Origin: Verrucomicrobiota bacterium
GTDB lineage: Bacteria > Verrucomicrobiota > Verrucomicrobiia > Limisphaerales > UBA1319
NCBI GenBank assembly: GCA_022709905.1
Contig: JAKLHY010000047.1
Coordinates: 1 to 62,379 of the forward strand
Direction of reading: 5' to 3'
Length of the DNA stretch: 62,379 nucleotides
The notes below the pieces were generated by a model. It was not told the origin of the DNA, ran no database searches, and saw nothing but the letters and a program-made list of their open reading frames with translations. The first letter of the stretch is position 1; each line of letters starts with the position of its first letter. Positions 1 to 8,797 of the stretch are shown here, piece after piece. Made by a program: the position numbers and the translations under genes.

Positions 1-2
1 CC

Positions 3-2129
3 TTCAATACCTCGACCGAATTCGTCATTGTCGATCAGGCCCGCGCCCTGGCCGTCTCAAGCTGGCTCATGGGACAAACGGCCTTGCGATCGCAGCCCTG
101 GAGTCCACATGCCGGATCTATCGTGGAGTGTGGAAGCGCAGCGGTAGGTGAACACTCATTCCAACTGGCCATAAGCGGAGTGGATTTGAGTTACGCGACG
201 GTCGTTTGGGAAGGATCTCATCAAGAGCTCTCAACGGGACTCAATCTGAATTTCACCGCCAAGATCCCGGGAGACCAATGGATCGAAGCCGAAGCCCTGC
301 TTCCCGATGGCCGGCGGTTTTTCGCGAGCAAGGAGTTTTTCTCCCTGACCACGCAAAATCCTAACCTGCCCATCGTGACCATCACGGCCTGCCCGTCGAT
401 CGCCAAAGAAGGATCGACCACCGAAAAAGGTCTATTCATCGTAACCCGCGCGGGCAACACCGACTCCGATCTGGTCGTCCAGTATACCTTGTGCGGGACC
501 GCCCGCAATGGCACCGATTGTGCCTGGCTCACCGGCTCGGGTTATTCGGTGTACGGCGGGTCTCTGACAATGAAAGCCGGTGTTACCCAAATCACGATGC
601 CGGTGATCGGCAAAGTCGATGCGGCGTTTGAAAATCCGGAGACGATCACCGTCGTTTTCAAAACCAACGCGGCCTATAATGTGGGTTATCCCATGTCCGC
701 CACAGTGACCCTCTATGACGCGCAATCCACTGTTCCCTCGCCTAATGCCGCGCCATCGGCAGCCAGCCAGACCGTTGAACTGAACGAAGATACCGCGGTG
801 GACATTCAGCTTCTGGGGAGTGATCCCGAAGGCAAAGGATTGTCCTTCGCCCTTGTGGAAGGTCCAGCCCATGGCGTTCTTTCCGGAATGCCGCCCCGGT
901 TGGTTTTCACTCCTGCGGCCGACTTTTGTGGAACTGACCACTTTTCATTCAAGGTCAACGATGGAGAAATGGATTCCGCCTCGGCCACGGTCTCCCTCCA
1001 TGTGCATCCTGTCAACGATGCCCCTCTGGCCTATGATAGCGTATGGACTACCGAGGAAGACACCCCGGTGCAAGTGACTCTTGCCTACTCGGATGCGGAA
1101 GGAGACTCCCTCCTTTGCCGGATTGTGGACGCGCCCAAAAACGGCCGATTGGAGGGCTCCATTCCTAACCTCATTTATATCCCGAATCCAAACTTTTTTG
1201 GCATGGATACATTTTCATTTGAAGTCTATGATGGACAGGCAACTCCAGTTGTGGCCACGGTTCAGGTCAGCGTGCAATCCGTCAACGACGCGCCTCGGGC
1301 GTTGAACCAACAACTCCAGATCCAGGAAAACACCTCGCTTGCCGTGAGGCTCCAAGCATCCGATCCTGATCAGGATCCCTTGCACTTCTTCCTGGTGTCG
1401 GCCCCGGCCAATGGTCACCTCACCGCCGAGGGAACCGAATGGGTTTATACACCGAAACCAGGTTTCATCGGAGCGGACCAATTCGCCTTCAAGGCCAGCG
1501 ATGGCCAAGCCGATTCGGCCGTGGCAACCGTCCAGATAACGGTCGAGCGTTGCCTGACGGGCGCGGGGGCCTTGTTGCTTTTTGAGGGAAATACGGAGGA
1601 TTCCACAGGTAACCATCCGGCTGCGGCACTACTGGGTGGCGCCTTTGTTGAGGCCAACGCGCTTCGGATTCGCCAGGCAGGCGACGGGGCCCGGATGAGC
1701 CTGACGATGCCGAACGTCTGTATTCCGGGGAAAACCAAAGCCATTCGCTTGGAGGCTCGGCTCTACCTCAACGGATATGTCGGTTACGGCGTGGGAACAT
1801 ATCCCTTGCTGCGCCTCCAGCGCGCCTGGAACGCCCAGCTGCTCTTTCGCCAGGATAAATGGTCGACCAGCGCGAGCTGCCTGGGGGGCGCCTCCACCTC
1901 CATCGCCTCAGCCAGCCTGCTGAAAACCGGCCTGAGCCTCCATGAATGGCATCACTTGGTGATCGAACTCAACCAGGAGGGCTACATGCTATTCGTGGAC
2001 GGCGCTATTATCGCCACGGTCGCGTCTCAGGATCTTCGCCTGTGGCCGGAGACCGGCACGGTGAGCCTGGAGATGGGGAACTTCGACGGATGGATCGATG
2101 ACGTCCTAGTAAGGAACCTCACAGATTAG
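3..2129 (+). CDS. Large secreted repeat protein, 3' part (Calx-beta, three cadherin-like/Ig repeats, LamG-like domain)
   Basis: The reading frame is open to the left edge of the window, so the true start lies upstream; the first Met, at 69, is internal. In order, the visible part contains a Calx-beta-like domain (about codons 120-245), then three roughly 90-residue repeats of the bacterial cadherin/Ig type. Each repeat has an N-E-D/E-N-T strand, a 'DPEG/DAEGD/DPDQDP' turn, an 'F/Y-x-P-x-x-x-F-x-G-x-D-x-F-x-F' strand and a 'VNDAP' linker. A C-terminal concanavalin/LamG-like sandwich follows (about 170 residues). Such chains are known from surface or secreted proteins that bind calcium, glycans or other cells. 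No catalytic motif and no obvious sorting signal is visible at the C-terminus. The exact role is unknown; domain identity is confident, function is not. Confidence 0.8.
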   Translation, partial: FNTSTEFVIVDQARALAVSSWLMGQTALRSQPWSPHAGSIVECGSAAVGEHSFQLAISGVDLSYATVVWEGSHQELSTGLNLNFTAKIPGDQWIEAEALLPDGRRFFASKEFFSLTTQNPNLPIVTITACPSIAKEGSTTEKGLFIVTRAGNTDSDLVVQYTLCGTARNGTDCAWLTGSGYSVYGGSLTMKAGVTQITMPVIGKVDAAFENPETITVVFKTNAAYNVGYPMSATVTLYDAQSTVPSPNAAPSAASQTVELNEDTAVDIQLLGSDPEGKGLSFALVEGPAHGVLSGMPPRLVFTPAADFCGTDHFSFKVNDGEMDSASATVSLHVHPVNDAPLAYDSVWTTEEDTPVQVTLAYSDAEGDSLLCRIVDAPKNGRLEGSIPNLIYIPNPNFFGMDTFSFEVYDGQATPVVATVQVSVQSVNDAPRALNQQLQIQENTSLAVRLQASDPDQDPLHFFLVSAPANGHLTAEGTEWVYTPKPGFIGADQFAFKASDGQADSAVATVQITVERCLTGAGALLLFEGNTEDSTGNHPAAALLGGAFVEANALRIRQAGDGARMSLTMPNVCIPGKTKAIRLEARLYLNGYVGYGVGTYPLLRLQRAWNAQLLFRQDKWSTSASCLGGASTSIASASLLKTGLSLHEWHHLVIELNQEGYMLFVDGAIIATVASQDLRLWPETGTVSLEMGNFDGWIDDVLVRNLTD

Positions 2130-2203
2130 CCTCGGGTCGGCGGCTTCGAATTCCAGGACGGCAGGAGCCTCAGCATCATTGGCTTTGCGGATCAGACCTC
2201 GCT

Positions 2204-2228
2204 TGGTGGGGAAATTGCACCACTTTTT
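2204..2228 (+). terminator. Weak intrinsic-terminator-like hairpin
   Basis: A 5-bp stem (TGGTG/CACCA) with a 9-nt loop is followed one base later by TTTTT. It lies between the repeat-protein gene and waaA. The stem is short, so this is only a possible terminator. Confidence 0.3.
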
Positions 2229-2272
2229 CCTTTGCTCAGAAAGCTTTTTGTGACAGGAAGATCCTTGTTCGC

Positions 2273-3607
2273 GTGTCCAGCAAGATGAAAACGTGGTACA
2301 ATATATTGTTTACCTGCGCCTTTTGGCTGAGTTCGCCGTATTATTTTCTGAAGATGTGGCGGCGCGGCCAGTGGCGCGAGGGATTCGGACAGCGCTTTGG
2401 CCACTACGATTCGAAGATCAAACAGGCGCTGACGAACCGTCATGTCATCTGGCTCCATGCTGTGAGCGTTGGGGAAGTCAATATCTGCACCCAATTAATT
2501 CGAGCCCTGGAGCCTCGGGTCCCCAACCTTAAAATCGTTGTCTCCACCACCACAAGCACCGGAATGGCGGAGTTGAAGCGCCGGCTCCCGCCGCACATCC
2601 TCAAGATCTACTATCCCATCGATCGCAGATCCTATGTAAAAAGGGCGTTCAGTGTCCTGGGCCCCGAAGCCATCGTCCTGGTCGAAGCGGAAATCTGGCC
2701 CAACTTCCTCTGGCAGGCCCAACGACAACGGGTGCCCACCTTCCTGGTAAATGCCCGGCTGTCGGAACGGTCCTGGCGCGGCTACCGCCGTTTCGGGTTT
2801 TTGTTCCGCCGGCTATTCGCCTCATTTGCCGGCGTCGGCGTGCAAAGCGAGGCGGATGGATTGCGGCTCCAGGAACTGGGTTGCCGTCCCGAGGCCATCC
2901 GTCTGGTCGGCAATCTTAAATTCGATGCGGCCCGGCTCGACGAGAATCGCCATCTGGACGTGGAAGCGATGTTAAAGCATCTGGGAGTGCCTGCCGAAGC
3001 CCCCGTGCTGCTCGGTGGCAGCACACACACCGGCGAGGAGGCCCTGCTGGTCGACATTTTTCTCCGCCTTCGGGCGCGAGTCCTCGGTCTTTTCCTGATC
3101 CTGGTCCCGAGACACCAGGAACGAGGCAGGGAGGTCGGCCGCATGCTCGAAGAACGGGGCGTTCGTTTCGTCTATCGAAGCCTGGTTCTCCCCCATACTC
3201 CACACCCTCCCGGATCGATCGATTGCCTCCTGGTCAACAGCACCGGAGAACTGCGGTTTTTCTACGAGTGCGCTCACGCGGTCTTCGTCGGCAAAAGCAT
3301 GACCTCCCAAGGGGGTCAGAATCCCATCGAGCCGGCGTCCTTGGGCAAACCCATAGTCTTTGGCCCTCACATGGAAAATTTTCCCTCCATCGTTCCCGCC
3401 TTTCTCTCCTCGAAAGCTGCCATCCAGGTGCAATCTCCGGCGGAACTGGAATCCGCGCTGGCCCATCTCCTGACTCATCCCGATGAGGCGAGGGCCATGG
3501 GAAAACGCGCCCTCGAGGTGGTCAGCAAAAACCGGGGATCGCTGGAACGTACAGTGGATATGATCATCCACCATCTTAGTCAAGAGGATGTTTTTATCTC
3601 CCACTGA
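2273..3607 (+). CDS. waaA: 3-deoxy-D-manno-octulosonic acid (Kdo) transferase
   Basis: Transfers Kdo from CMP-Kdo to lipid A precursor at the cytoplasmic face of the inner membrane, an essential early step of LPS core assembly. The 444-residue length fits the family (about 420-440). Diagnostic stretches are the N-terminal 'WLHAVSVGEV' (catalytic Glu region), 'STTTSTGM', 'EAEIWPNF' and, in the C-terminal lobe, 'LGGSTHTGEE' and 'GQNPIEPASLGKPI' (GT-B nucleotide-sugar site). The start at 2273 is GTG; an ATG four codons later (2285) just before the hydrophobic anchor 'WYNILFTCAFWLSS' is equally plausible. No other LPS genes are adjacent. Its presence implies an LPS-containing outer membrane. Confidence 0.95.
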   Translation: MSSKMKTWYNILFTCAFWLSSPYYFLKMWRRGQWREGFGQRFGHYDSKIKQALTNRHVIWLHAVSVGEVNICTQLIRALEPRVPNLKIVVSTTTSTGMAELKRRLPPHILKIYYPIDRRSYVKRAFSVLGPEAIVLVEAEIWPNFLWQAQRQRVPTFLVNARLSERSWRGYRRFGFLFRRLFASFAGVGVQSEADGLRLQELGCRPEAIRLVGNLKFDAARLDENRHLDVEAMLKHLGVPAEAPVLLGGSTHTGEEALLVDIFLRLRARVLGLFLILVPRHQERGREVGRMLEERGVRFVYRSLVLPHTPHPPGSIDCLLVNSTGELRFFYECAHAVFVGKSMTSQGGQNPIEPASLGKPIVFGPHMENFPSIVPAFLSSKAAIQVQSPAELESALAHLLTHPDEARAMGKRALEVVSKNRGSLERTVDMIIHHLSQEDVFISH

Positions 3608-3632
3608 GGGGGCGCCCGTGCCGGGCGTCCCC
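3608..3632. terminator. Strong GC stem-loop between convergent waaA and pilT
   Basis: GGGGGCGCCCG and CGGGCGTCCCC form an 11-bp stem with one G-U pair and a 3-nt loop, starting directly after the waaA stop codon. There is no T-run, but its position between convergent genes suggests a bidirectional transcript end. Confidence 0.5.
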
Positions 3633-3673
3633 CGGACGCAGGAGCGCAATCTTGAGCCCAACCAGCGGCGGCC

Positions 3674-4762
3674 TCAAGTCAGAATCCGGCGGCCTTCGTC
3701 GAGGAAGATCCCCTTCAGGTTCATTTCGAGAACCTGCGGGTTCGATGCCTTGGACAACGCCTCCTGCTCCGAGATCTTTCGTTCCTGGACCAATTGGAGG
3801 AGGGACTGATTGAAGTTGATCATGCCTTCGTCGGTGCCGGTCTCAATCGCCGCGGGAAGCTTCTCCAATCGGTTTTCCTCGATCAACTTTCGCACCGTGG
3901 CGTTGTTGATCATGATTTCAATGGCGGGCGTGACCTTGCCGGAGAGGGTTGTCACGAGGCGCTGACAAACCACGGATTGCAGCGTGGCGGCAATCTGGCG
4001 CCGCACCTGCTCGCGTTCGTCGGACGGAAAGAAATCCAGAATGCGGCTCACGGATTGGGAGGCCGAGGTTGTGTGCAGCGTCGAAAGCACGAGATGACCG
4101 GTGTCGGCCGCGCTCATGGCGGCCATGAAGCTGGTGCTGTCTCGCATTTCACCGATGACAATAATGTCCGGATCCTGACGCAGAATGTGGGTGAGCCCGA
4201 GCTGGAATGACAGCGTGTCCAATCCCACCTCGCGCTGTTCGATCACCGACTGGTTATCTTCGAACATGTACTCGATGGGATCTTCCAGGGTGATAATATG
4301 CTTCTTAAAGTTCGCGTTAATGTGTTCGACCATGGCTGCCAGCGTGGTGGATTTACCGCAGCCTGTGGATCCCGACACCAGGACAATGCCGCGCGCAGAT
4401 TCGGCAATCCGTTTCAGGGTATCGGGCAAACCCAACTCCTCTATCGACGGGATGTCCTTTTTCACATAACGCATGGCCAAACAGAATTGACCACGCTGCT
4501 GGAACACATTCGTCCGAAATCGGGCGATCCCGGGAACGAGATAGGAGAAGTCGGCTTCCCGCTGCTCCTCCAGCAGCTGCTTGGCATGCGGGGGCGCGAT
4601 CAATCCCACAATCTTGTTGACCCAATCCTCCGTGGGCAGCGGGCACTCAATGGCAATGAGTTGACGATGAATGCGAAAAACGACGGGGCACCCGATCTTA
4701 ATGTGAACATCGGAGGCCCCGCCTTCGACGGCGGTCTGTAATATGCGTAAAAAAATATCCAT
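3674..4762 (-). CDS. pilT: Type IV pilus retraction ATPase (PilT family)
   Basis: Hexameric cytoplasmic ATPase that powers pilus disassembly for twitching and DNA uptake. The protein is 362 residues from the ATG at 4762. I chose this start because 'MDIFLRILQTAVEGGASDVHI' is the conserved N-terminus; the frame stays open upstream to 4897 but that part matches nothing. Visible motifs are the PAS-like N-domain with 'GASDVHI', Walker A 'GSTGCGKSTT' (about residues 131-140), the Asp box around 'ITLEDPIE', Walker B 'DIIVIGEMRD', and the His box 'GHLVLSTLHTTSA'. It is PilT-type rather than PilB-type by length and 'GEMRD'. It is last in a minus-strand run, 26 nt after a PilZ-like gene, which suggests coupled pilus control. 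Confidence 0.93.
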   Translation of the reverse strand: MDIFLRILQTAVEGGASDVHIKIGCPVVFRIHRQLIAIECPLPTEDWVNKIVGLIAPPHAKQLLEEQREADFSYLVPGIARFRTNVFQQRGQFCLAMRYVKKDIPSIEELGLPDTLKRIAESARGIVLVSGSTGCGKSTTLAAMVEHINANFKKHIITLEDPIEYMFEDNQSVIEQREVGLDTLSFQLGLTHILRQDPDIIVIGEMRDSTSFMAAMSAADTGHLVLSTLHTTSASQSVSRILDFFPSDEREQVRRQIAATLQSVVCQRLVTTLSGKVTPAIEIMINNATVRKLIEENRLEKLPAAIETGTDEGMINFNQSLLQLVQERKISEQEALSKASNPQVLEMNLKGIFLDEGRRILT

Positions 4763-4788
4763 GCAAACAAACCCGTAAACAGCATGAA

Positions 4789-5115
4789 TTATGCCAGCGA
4801 GGAACTCGCCAGCACTTGCAGCCGTTCCTGGGATTGTTTGGACAGACTGGTAATTACCATCGAAACCAGGTATCCCGAATGCCGGTTGCCATGGCAAGCG
4901 ACAACGACACCATTAAAGTTGACCTTCTTGCGGTCTCCTGGGGATTGGAGGGAAACCGTCATTTCATTCCAGACCGGGATCGGATTGGCGGCGCGGAATT
5001 CGATGCCGCCCTTGTGAATGCGAACGGCGTGGGAGGGAAGGGACAACTGGATCTGGGGAGATTCGACTGAGACGGGCTTGAAAGCACCGGACCTGTCAAG
5101 TTTACTAGCGCTCAT
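4789..5115 (-). CDS. PilZ-like small protein
   Basis: A 108-residue soluble protein. Its beta-rich core, with 'GGIEFRAANPIPVWNEMTV' and then 'FNGVVVACHGNRHSGYLVSMVI', resembles the PilZ barrel. The usual RxxxR c-di-GMP-binding motif at the N-terminus is not visible, so nucleotide binding is doubtful. It sits between fabH (54 nt upstream) and pilT (26 nt downstream) on the same strand. That fits a pilus-associated PilZ adaptor, but the assignment rests on weak pattern similarity plus context. Confidence 0.5.
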   Translation of the reverse strand: MSASKLDRSGAFKPVSVESPQIQLSLPSHAVRIHKGGIEFRAANPIPVWNEMTVSLQSPGDRKKVNFNGVVVACHGNRHSGYLVSMVITSLSKQSQERLQVLASSSLA

Positions 5116-5169
5116 AGTGATTGGTTCACAATAAGATTATCATAGTCCATGTAATCGTCAAATTCGGCT

Positions 5170-6207
5170 CTACCATTCAATGACGGCCGAGGCCCAAGTA
5201 AATCCGGCCCCGAACGCCACCATCAGCACCAGATCTCCTCGATGGATCCGACCTGCCCGAACCGCTTCGTCCAATGCAATCGCCACCGACGCCGCTGACG
5301 TGTTGCCATATTTTTCGAGGTTGACGAAAACCTGATCGGCCCTTGCATGAAGCCGTTCGGTGACGGCGTCGATGATGCGGCGATTGGCCTGGTGCGGGAT
5401 GATGCAGGCGACTTGGCCGATCTCAATGTGACAGCGATGCAGGGCTTCCCTGGCGGCGTTGCACATGGCGGTCACCGCATGCTTGAAGGTCTCCTTGCCG
5501 TCCATGCGCAGAAAATGGAGCCGTTCATCGACCGACTCATGTGACGCGGGACAACGGCTTCCCCCCCCGGGCATGCCCAACAGGCCGGTTTTTGATCCAT
5601 CGGCCCCCATGCAAACAGTCAGCAGTCCGTGACTCTGAGGCCGATTCCTGAGGATCACCGCCCCGGCTCCGTCCCCAAACAAGACACAGGTGTTTCGATC
5701 CTTCCAATCGATAATGGAGGAGAGCTTTTCGGCGCCAATCACCAGGACCGTGTTGTAGGTCTGGGTCATGACAAATTGCTGACCGATCTCCAGGCCGTAA
5801 AGAAAACCGGAGCAGGCCGCTTCCACATCAAAAGCGGCCGCGCGGTGCGCTCCAATCTTGTGCTGCAACCAGCAGGCGGTCGACGGAAAGGGCGTATCCG
5901 GAGTTATGGTGGCGACGATGATCAAATCGATCTGGTCCGGTGTGATCCCGGCATGAGCCATTGCCCTTCGAGCGGCCTCAGCCGCCAGGTCCGATGTATA
6001 CTGCTCCGGGCCGGCCATCCGCCTCTCTTTGATTCCTGTTCGCGTGGTAATCCAAGTGTCGGAGGTGTCCACAATCTTCTCCAACTCGATGTTCGACAAG
6101 ACACGATCCGGCACATAGGACCCCACTCCGGCAATGGAACACGTCCGCGTGGCATTTCCACCTAAGATCCTTGGATTGACAAATGTCTGGGACTTTTCGG
6201 TTTTCAT
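5170..6207 (-). CDS. fabH: Beta-ketoacyl-ACP synthase III
   Basis: Condenses acetyl-CoA (or another primer acyl-CoA) with malonyl-ACP to start type II fatty acid synthesis. At 345 residues it is slightly longer than E. coli FabH because of about 20 N-terminal residues before 'SIAGVGSYVPDRVLSN'. The triad is complete: Cys132 in 'EAACSGF', His272 in 'IPHQANRRI' and Asn302 in 'KYGNTSAAS'. The 'GDGAGAVIL' glycine loop and C-terminal 'AFGAGFTWAS' are also intact. Its ATG overlaps the plsX stop as ATGA, so the two are translationally coupled, the common plsX-fabH arrangement. Confidence 0.97.
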   Translation of the reverse strand: MKTEKSQTFVNPRILGGNATRTCSIAGVGSYVPDRVLSNIELEKIVDTSDTWITTRTGIKERRMAGPEQYTSDLAAEAARRAMAHAGITPDQIDLIIVATITPDTPFPSTACWLQHKIGAHRAAAFDVEAACSGFLYGLEIGQQFVMTQTYNTVLVIGAEKLSSIIDWKDRNTCVLFGDGAGAVILRNRPQSHGLLTVCMGADGSKTGLLGMPGGGSRCPASHESVDERLHFLRMDGKETFKHAVTAMCNAAREALHRCHIEIGQVACIIPHQANRRIIDAVTERLHARADQVFVNLEKYGNTSAASVAIALDEAVRAGRIHRGDLVLMVAFGAGFTWASAVIEW

Positions 6208-7247
6208 AGGGCAGAGGAGGCGGTATGGTCTTTGTTCGCAACCAGGAGCTTGTTTGCAGCGGTCACCTCACGGCCAATATTCTCATCCACCCGGTTCTGC
6301 ACGGCTTCCGTGGCCAGGTGAATTGCATTCATGATGGCTTTCTCCCGCGACGATCCATGGGCAATCACCACGGTGCCGTTGAGACCCAAAAGCGGCGCTC
6401 CACCATGAGTATCGGGATCCACCCGTCTCTTGATCGTTTGAAACGCGCCTTTGGCCAGAAAGGCACCGGTCATACGCAGTGGATTTCGAGTCAATTCTTT
6501 ACGAAGCCACGAGAAAATTCCGATGGCCAGGCTTTCACATGATTTCAACACGATGTTCCCCACAAAACCGTCGCAGACCACAACATCAACCCGGTTGGTA
6601 AACAGATCGTGTCCTTCAATGTTTCCAATAAAATTGAGTGGCAGCATCCGACACAGCGGGTAGGTCTCCAGGGTCAGCTCATTCCCTTTTACGGCCTCGG
6701 TTCCCACGCTCAGCAACCCCACCCGGGGCTTCTGAATTCCGAGAATGTCACGCGCGTAGACACTCCCCATGACAGCATATTGCGCCAAATGAACGGGCCG
6801 ACATTCAACGTTGGCCCCCGCATCTAAAAGCACAAACTCATTTTCGGGCGCCGGGATGATGGTTGCGATGGCCGGCCGATCAACCCCCGAAAGTGGTCGA
6901 AGCTTAATGGTCGACGCGGCAACGACACCCCCAGTATTGCCCGGCGAAACCAAAGCCTCGGCTTGTCCTTCCTTGATGAGCTCCACGGCTCTGGCAATCG
7001 AACAGTCCCGCTTGCGCCGCAGTCCTTCCACCGGCTTGTCTTCCATGGTGAGGACCTCCGTCGCATGAATAACGGAGATACGCGCGTCCCGGCAATGATG
7101 TCGGTCCAGCACTGCTTGAATCTGATCTTGATTTCCGACCAGAAAGATGCGGCTGATCGCGGCGTCCCTCCCCAAGGCCTGCAGAGCCCCCAAAACGACC
7201 ACATCACACCCGTGGTCGCCGCCCATCGCATCCACTGCGATACGCAT
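6204..7247 (-). CDS. plsX: Phosphate acyltransferase
   Basis: Makes acyl-phosphate from acyl-ACP for PlsY, feeding phospholipid synthesis at the membrane. The 347-residue protein has the family signature 'IAVDAMGGDHG' at the N-terminus, 'SPGNTGG' in the middle and 'VCDGFVGNIVLKSCE' towards the C-terminus. It lies between rpmF (53 nt upstream) and fabH (4-nt overlap), the classic rpmF-plsX-fabH order. Confidence 0.97.
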   Translation of the reverse strand: MRIAVDAMGGDHGCDVVVLGALQALGRDAAISRIFLVGNQDQIQAVLDRHHCRDARISVIHATEVLTMEDKPVEGLRRKRDCSIARAVELIKEGQAEALVSPGNTGGVVAASTIKLRPLSGVDRPAIATIIPAPENEFVLLDAGANVECRPVHLAQYAVMGSVYARDILGIQKPRVGLLSVGTEAVKGNELTLETYPLCRMLPLNFIGNIEGHDLFTNRVDVVVCDGFVGNIVLKSCESLAIGIFSWLRKELTRNPLRMTGAFLAKGAFQTIKRRVDPDTHGGAPLLGLNGTVVIAHGSSREKAIMNAIHLATEAVQNRVDENIGREVTAANKLLVANKDHTASSAL

Positions 7248-7300
7248 AAAGAAAAAGAGCGCAGATACTCCTGTCGCTCCTATCCACGCTCTTAAACTGA

Positions 7301-7489
7301 TCAGGCCATCGCCTGTACCGTAATCACCTGCCGGCCTTTATAATATCCACAGGAAGGACAAACTCGATGTGTGCGATAAGGGGATGCACACTGCGGACAG
7401 GTGGTTAATTGAGGCAGTTGACGGACACTGTTATACGCCCTTCGCATCCGTTGACGGCTTTTCGAAGGTTTTCTCTTTGGTACACCCAT
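7301..7489 (-). CDS. rpmF: 50S ribosomal protein L32
   Basis: A 62-residue basic protein of the large subunit. It starts 'MGVPKRKPSKSRQRMRRA' and carries the zinc-binding pair CPQC...CPSC, so this is the zinc-containing (C+) form. It is followed by plsX and preceded 23 nt upstream by the DUF177 gene, the usual lipid-ribosome linkage. Confidence 0.97.
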   Translation of the reverse strand: MGVPKRKPSKSRQRMRRAYNSVRQLPQLTTCPQCASPYRTHRVCPSCGYYKGRQVITVQAMA

Positions 7490-7512
7490 ATTGTCTTCGC
7501 TTCTGGTTCAGC

Positions 7513-8004
7513 TTAAAATTTCAAATTATCCAGCGCAGCCCATACTGACGCGGAACTTCCAGGTTCCGGAGCACCGCTTCCCTCGCCGGACCTGCCGGAG
7601 TTACTCACCGTCAAGCCAGCACACTCACTTTCACACAACGGATGTTGCGGAAATGCGAGCAAAATATCTTCGCGCAACAGCGGCGTCAAGTCCACGCAGT
7701 CATGAATTATCTCGACCTTGTCTTCTCCACTCAAGGGAACAAAACCTGCCCATGACGGAAAATCAAGCTTCCGATTGAATTTCTTTAAACAACGAACACA
7801 CTCAAAACCAACCTCGATCTCCAGGCTCCCTTCCAACAAAATACCACCCTCCATCAATTTGACTTCCAAGGAATACTTTAACGGTAATTCTGGAAAAGCA
7901 CACTCGTCGAATTTTTCAATATCCAACTCGGCCACTGAAACCTCGCCAGAAATTTCAAGGGTCTTCCCGCTCTTGAGTTGAGAAATGTTAACGATAATAG
8001 CCAT
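7513..8004 (-). CDS. DUF177/YceD family protein
   Basis: A 163-residue member of the YceD (DUF177) family, which almost always sits just upstream of rpmF; family work links it to 23S rRNA or large-subunit biogenesis. It has the conserved pair 'CVRCLKKF' and, near the C-terminus, 'HPLCESECAGL', a probable metal site. It lies 12 nt after coaD and 23 nt before rpmF. Family membership is well supported by motif and context; the precise function is not visible. Confidence 0.88.
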   Translation of the reverse strand: MAIIVNISQLKSGKTLEISGEVSVAELDIEKFDECAFPELPLKYSLEVKLMEGGILLEGSLEIEVGFECVRCLKKFNRKLDFPSWAGFVPLSGEDKVEIIHDCVDLTPLLREDILLAFPQHPLCESECAGLTVSNSGRSGEGSGAPEPGSSASVWAALDNLKF

Positions 8005-8016
8005 AGGTTTACCTTT

Positions 8017-8514
8017 CTAATGTGAGGTCTTGTTCGAGCGTTTCATTTTCGCATTTAATGCCTTCTCAACATGCGCAGGCACAAAATCCCTGATATCACC
8101 TCCTAACCTGGCAATTTCTTTAACGATCTTTGAACTTAAAAAGGTATAAATGTCTTTGGGCATCATGAAGATGGTCTCAACCTCTTCTTTCAGTTTGCGA
8201 TTGGTCAGTGCCAGCTGAAACTCAAACTCAAAATCCGACAGCGCCCGGAGCCCGCGCAGAACTGCATCGCCCTTCTTCCTGGACACAAAATCGACCAACA
8301 GGCCTGAAAGGCAATCGACTTCAACGTTCTCCAATCCCGCAACTGCCTTCTCGACCAGTCGCTTTCTTTGCAGCTGGGAGAAGAGGTGTGTCTTGGAGTA
8401 ATTATTAGCGACAGCGATGATCACACGGTCAAACATCCTGGACGCTCGCTGCACGACATCAAGATGTCCGAAAGTAATCGGATCAAAGCTTCCCGGATAA
8501 ATCACAATGCTCAT
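8017..8514 (-). CDS. coaD: Phosphopantetheine adenylyltransferase
   Basis: Converts 4'-phosphopantetheine and ATP to dephospho-CoA, the penultimate step of CoA synthesis. The 165-residue protein opens with 'YPGSFDPITFGHLDVV', which contains the T/HxGH nucleotidyltransferase motif, and has 'LRGLRALSDFEFEFQLALTN' (trimmed here to its core 'RGLRALSDFEFE') and the C-terminal 'SSKIVKEIARLGGD', the counterpart of the ISSTxVRE signature. It is the first gene of the minus-strand coaD-DUF177-rpmF-plsX-fabH run, so its promoter should lie in the divergent gap with dnaN. Confidence 0.96.
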   Translation of the reverse strand: MSIVIYPGSFDPITFGHLDVVQRASRMFDRVIIAVANNYSKTHLFSQLQRKRLVEKAVAGLENVEVDCLSGLLVDFVSRKKGDAVLRGLRALSDFEFEFQLALTNRKLKEEVETIFMMPKDIYTFLSSKIVKEIARLGGDIRDFVPAHVEKALNAKMKRSNKTSH

Positions 8515-8580
8515 AGGAGGTGCCTTTCAGCCGCGCACAAGTCACTGTAATCATTATAAGGCAAATGGCAATCCCACAGC

Positions 8581-8745
8581 CTATTCACAAACCGCTGGGA
8601 GCTATCGGTGAATAACCTGCCAAAACCGTCAAAAACTTCGAATCCAGCGCGCAACCAGTCTATGGATTCCGACTTTTTCACAGGGAATTTCTTCTGTAAA
8701 TCCTTGTCGGAACCTTGACAGCATTATTTGTTTTCATTATTCACA
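8581..8745. promoter_or_regulatory. Cluster of DnaA-box-like 9-mers upstream of dnaN
   Basis: Four 9-mers match or nearly match TTWTNCACA. TTATTCACA at 8737-8745 and TTTTTCACA at 8674-8682 are exact to that consensus. CTATTCACA at 8581-8589 and, on the minus strand, TTATTCACC at 8607-8615 have one mismatch each. They lie in the AT-rich divergent gap between coaD and dnaN. They could be a DnaA-dependent control region or part of an origin; no dnaA gene is in the window. Confidence 0.45.
8715..8743 (+). promoter_or_regulatory. Candidate dnaN promoter
   Basis: A perfect TTGACA at 8715-8720 is followed after 17 nt by TATTCA (8738-8743), a weak -10 match that overlaps the exact DnaA-box-like sequence at 8737-8745. 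If used, DnaA binding would block it. An alternative TATTAT (8782-8787) sits close to the dnaN ATG. Confidence 0.35.
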
Positions 8746-8797
8746 GGGCATAATAAGATTTCAGGTAAGATCAATACCATCTATTATTAAGCGCGAC

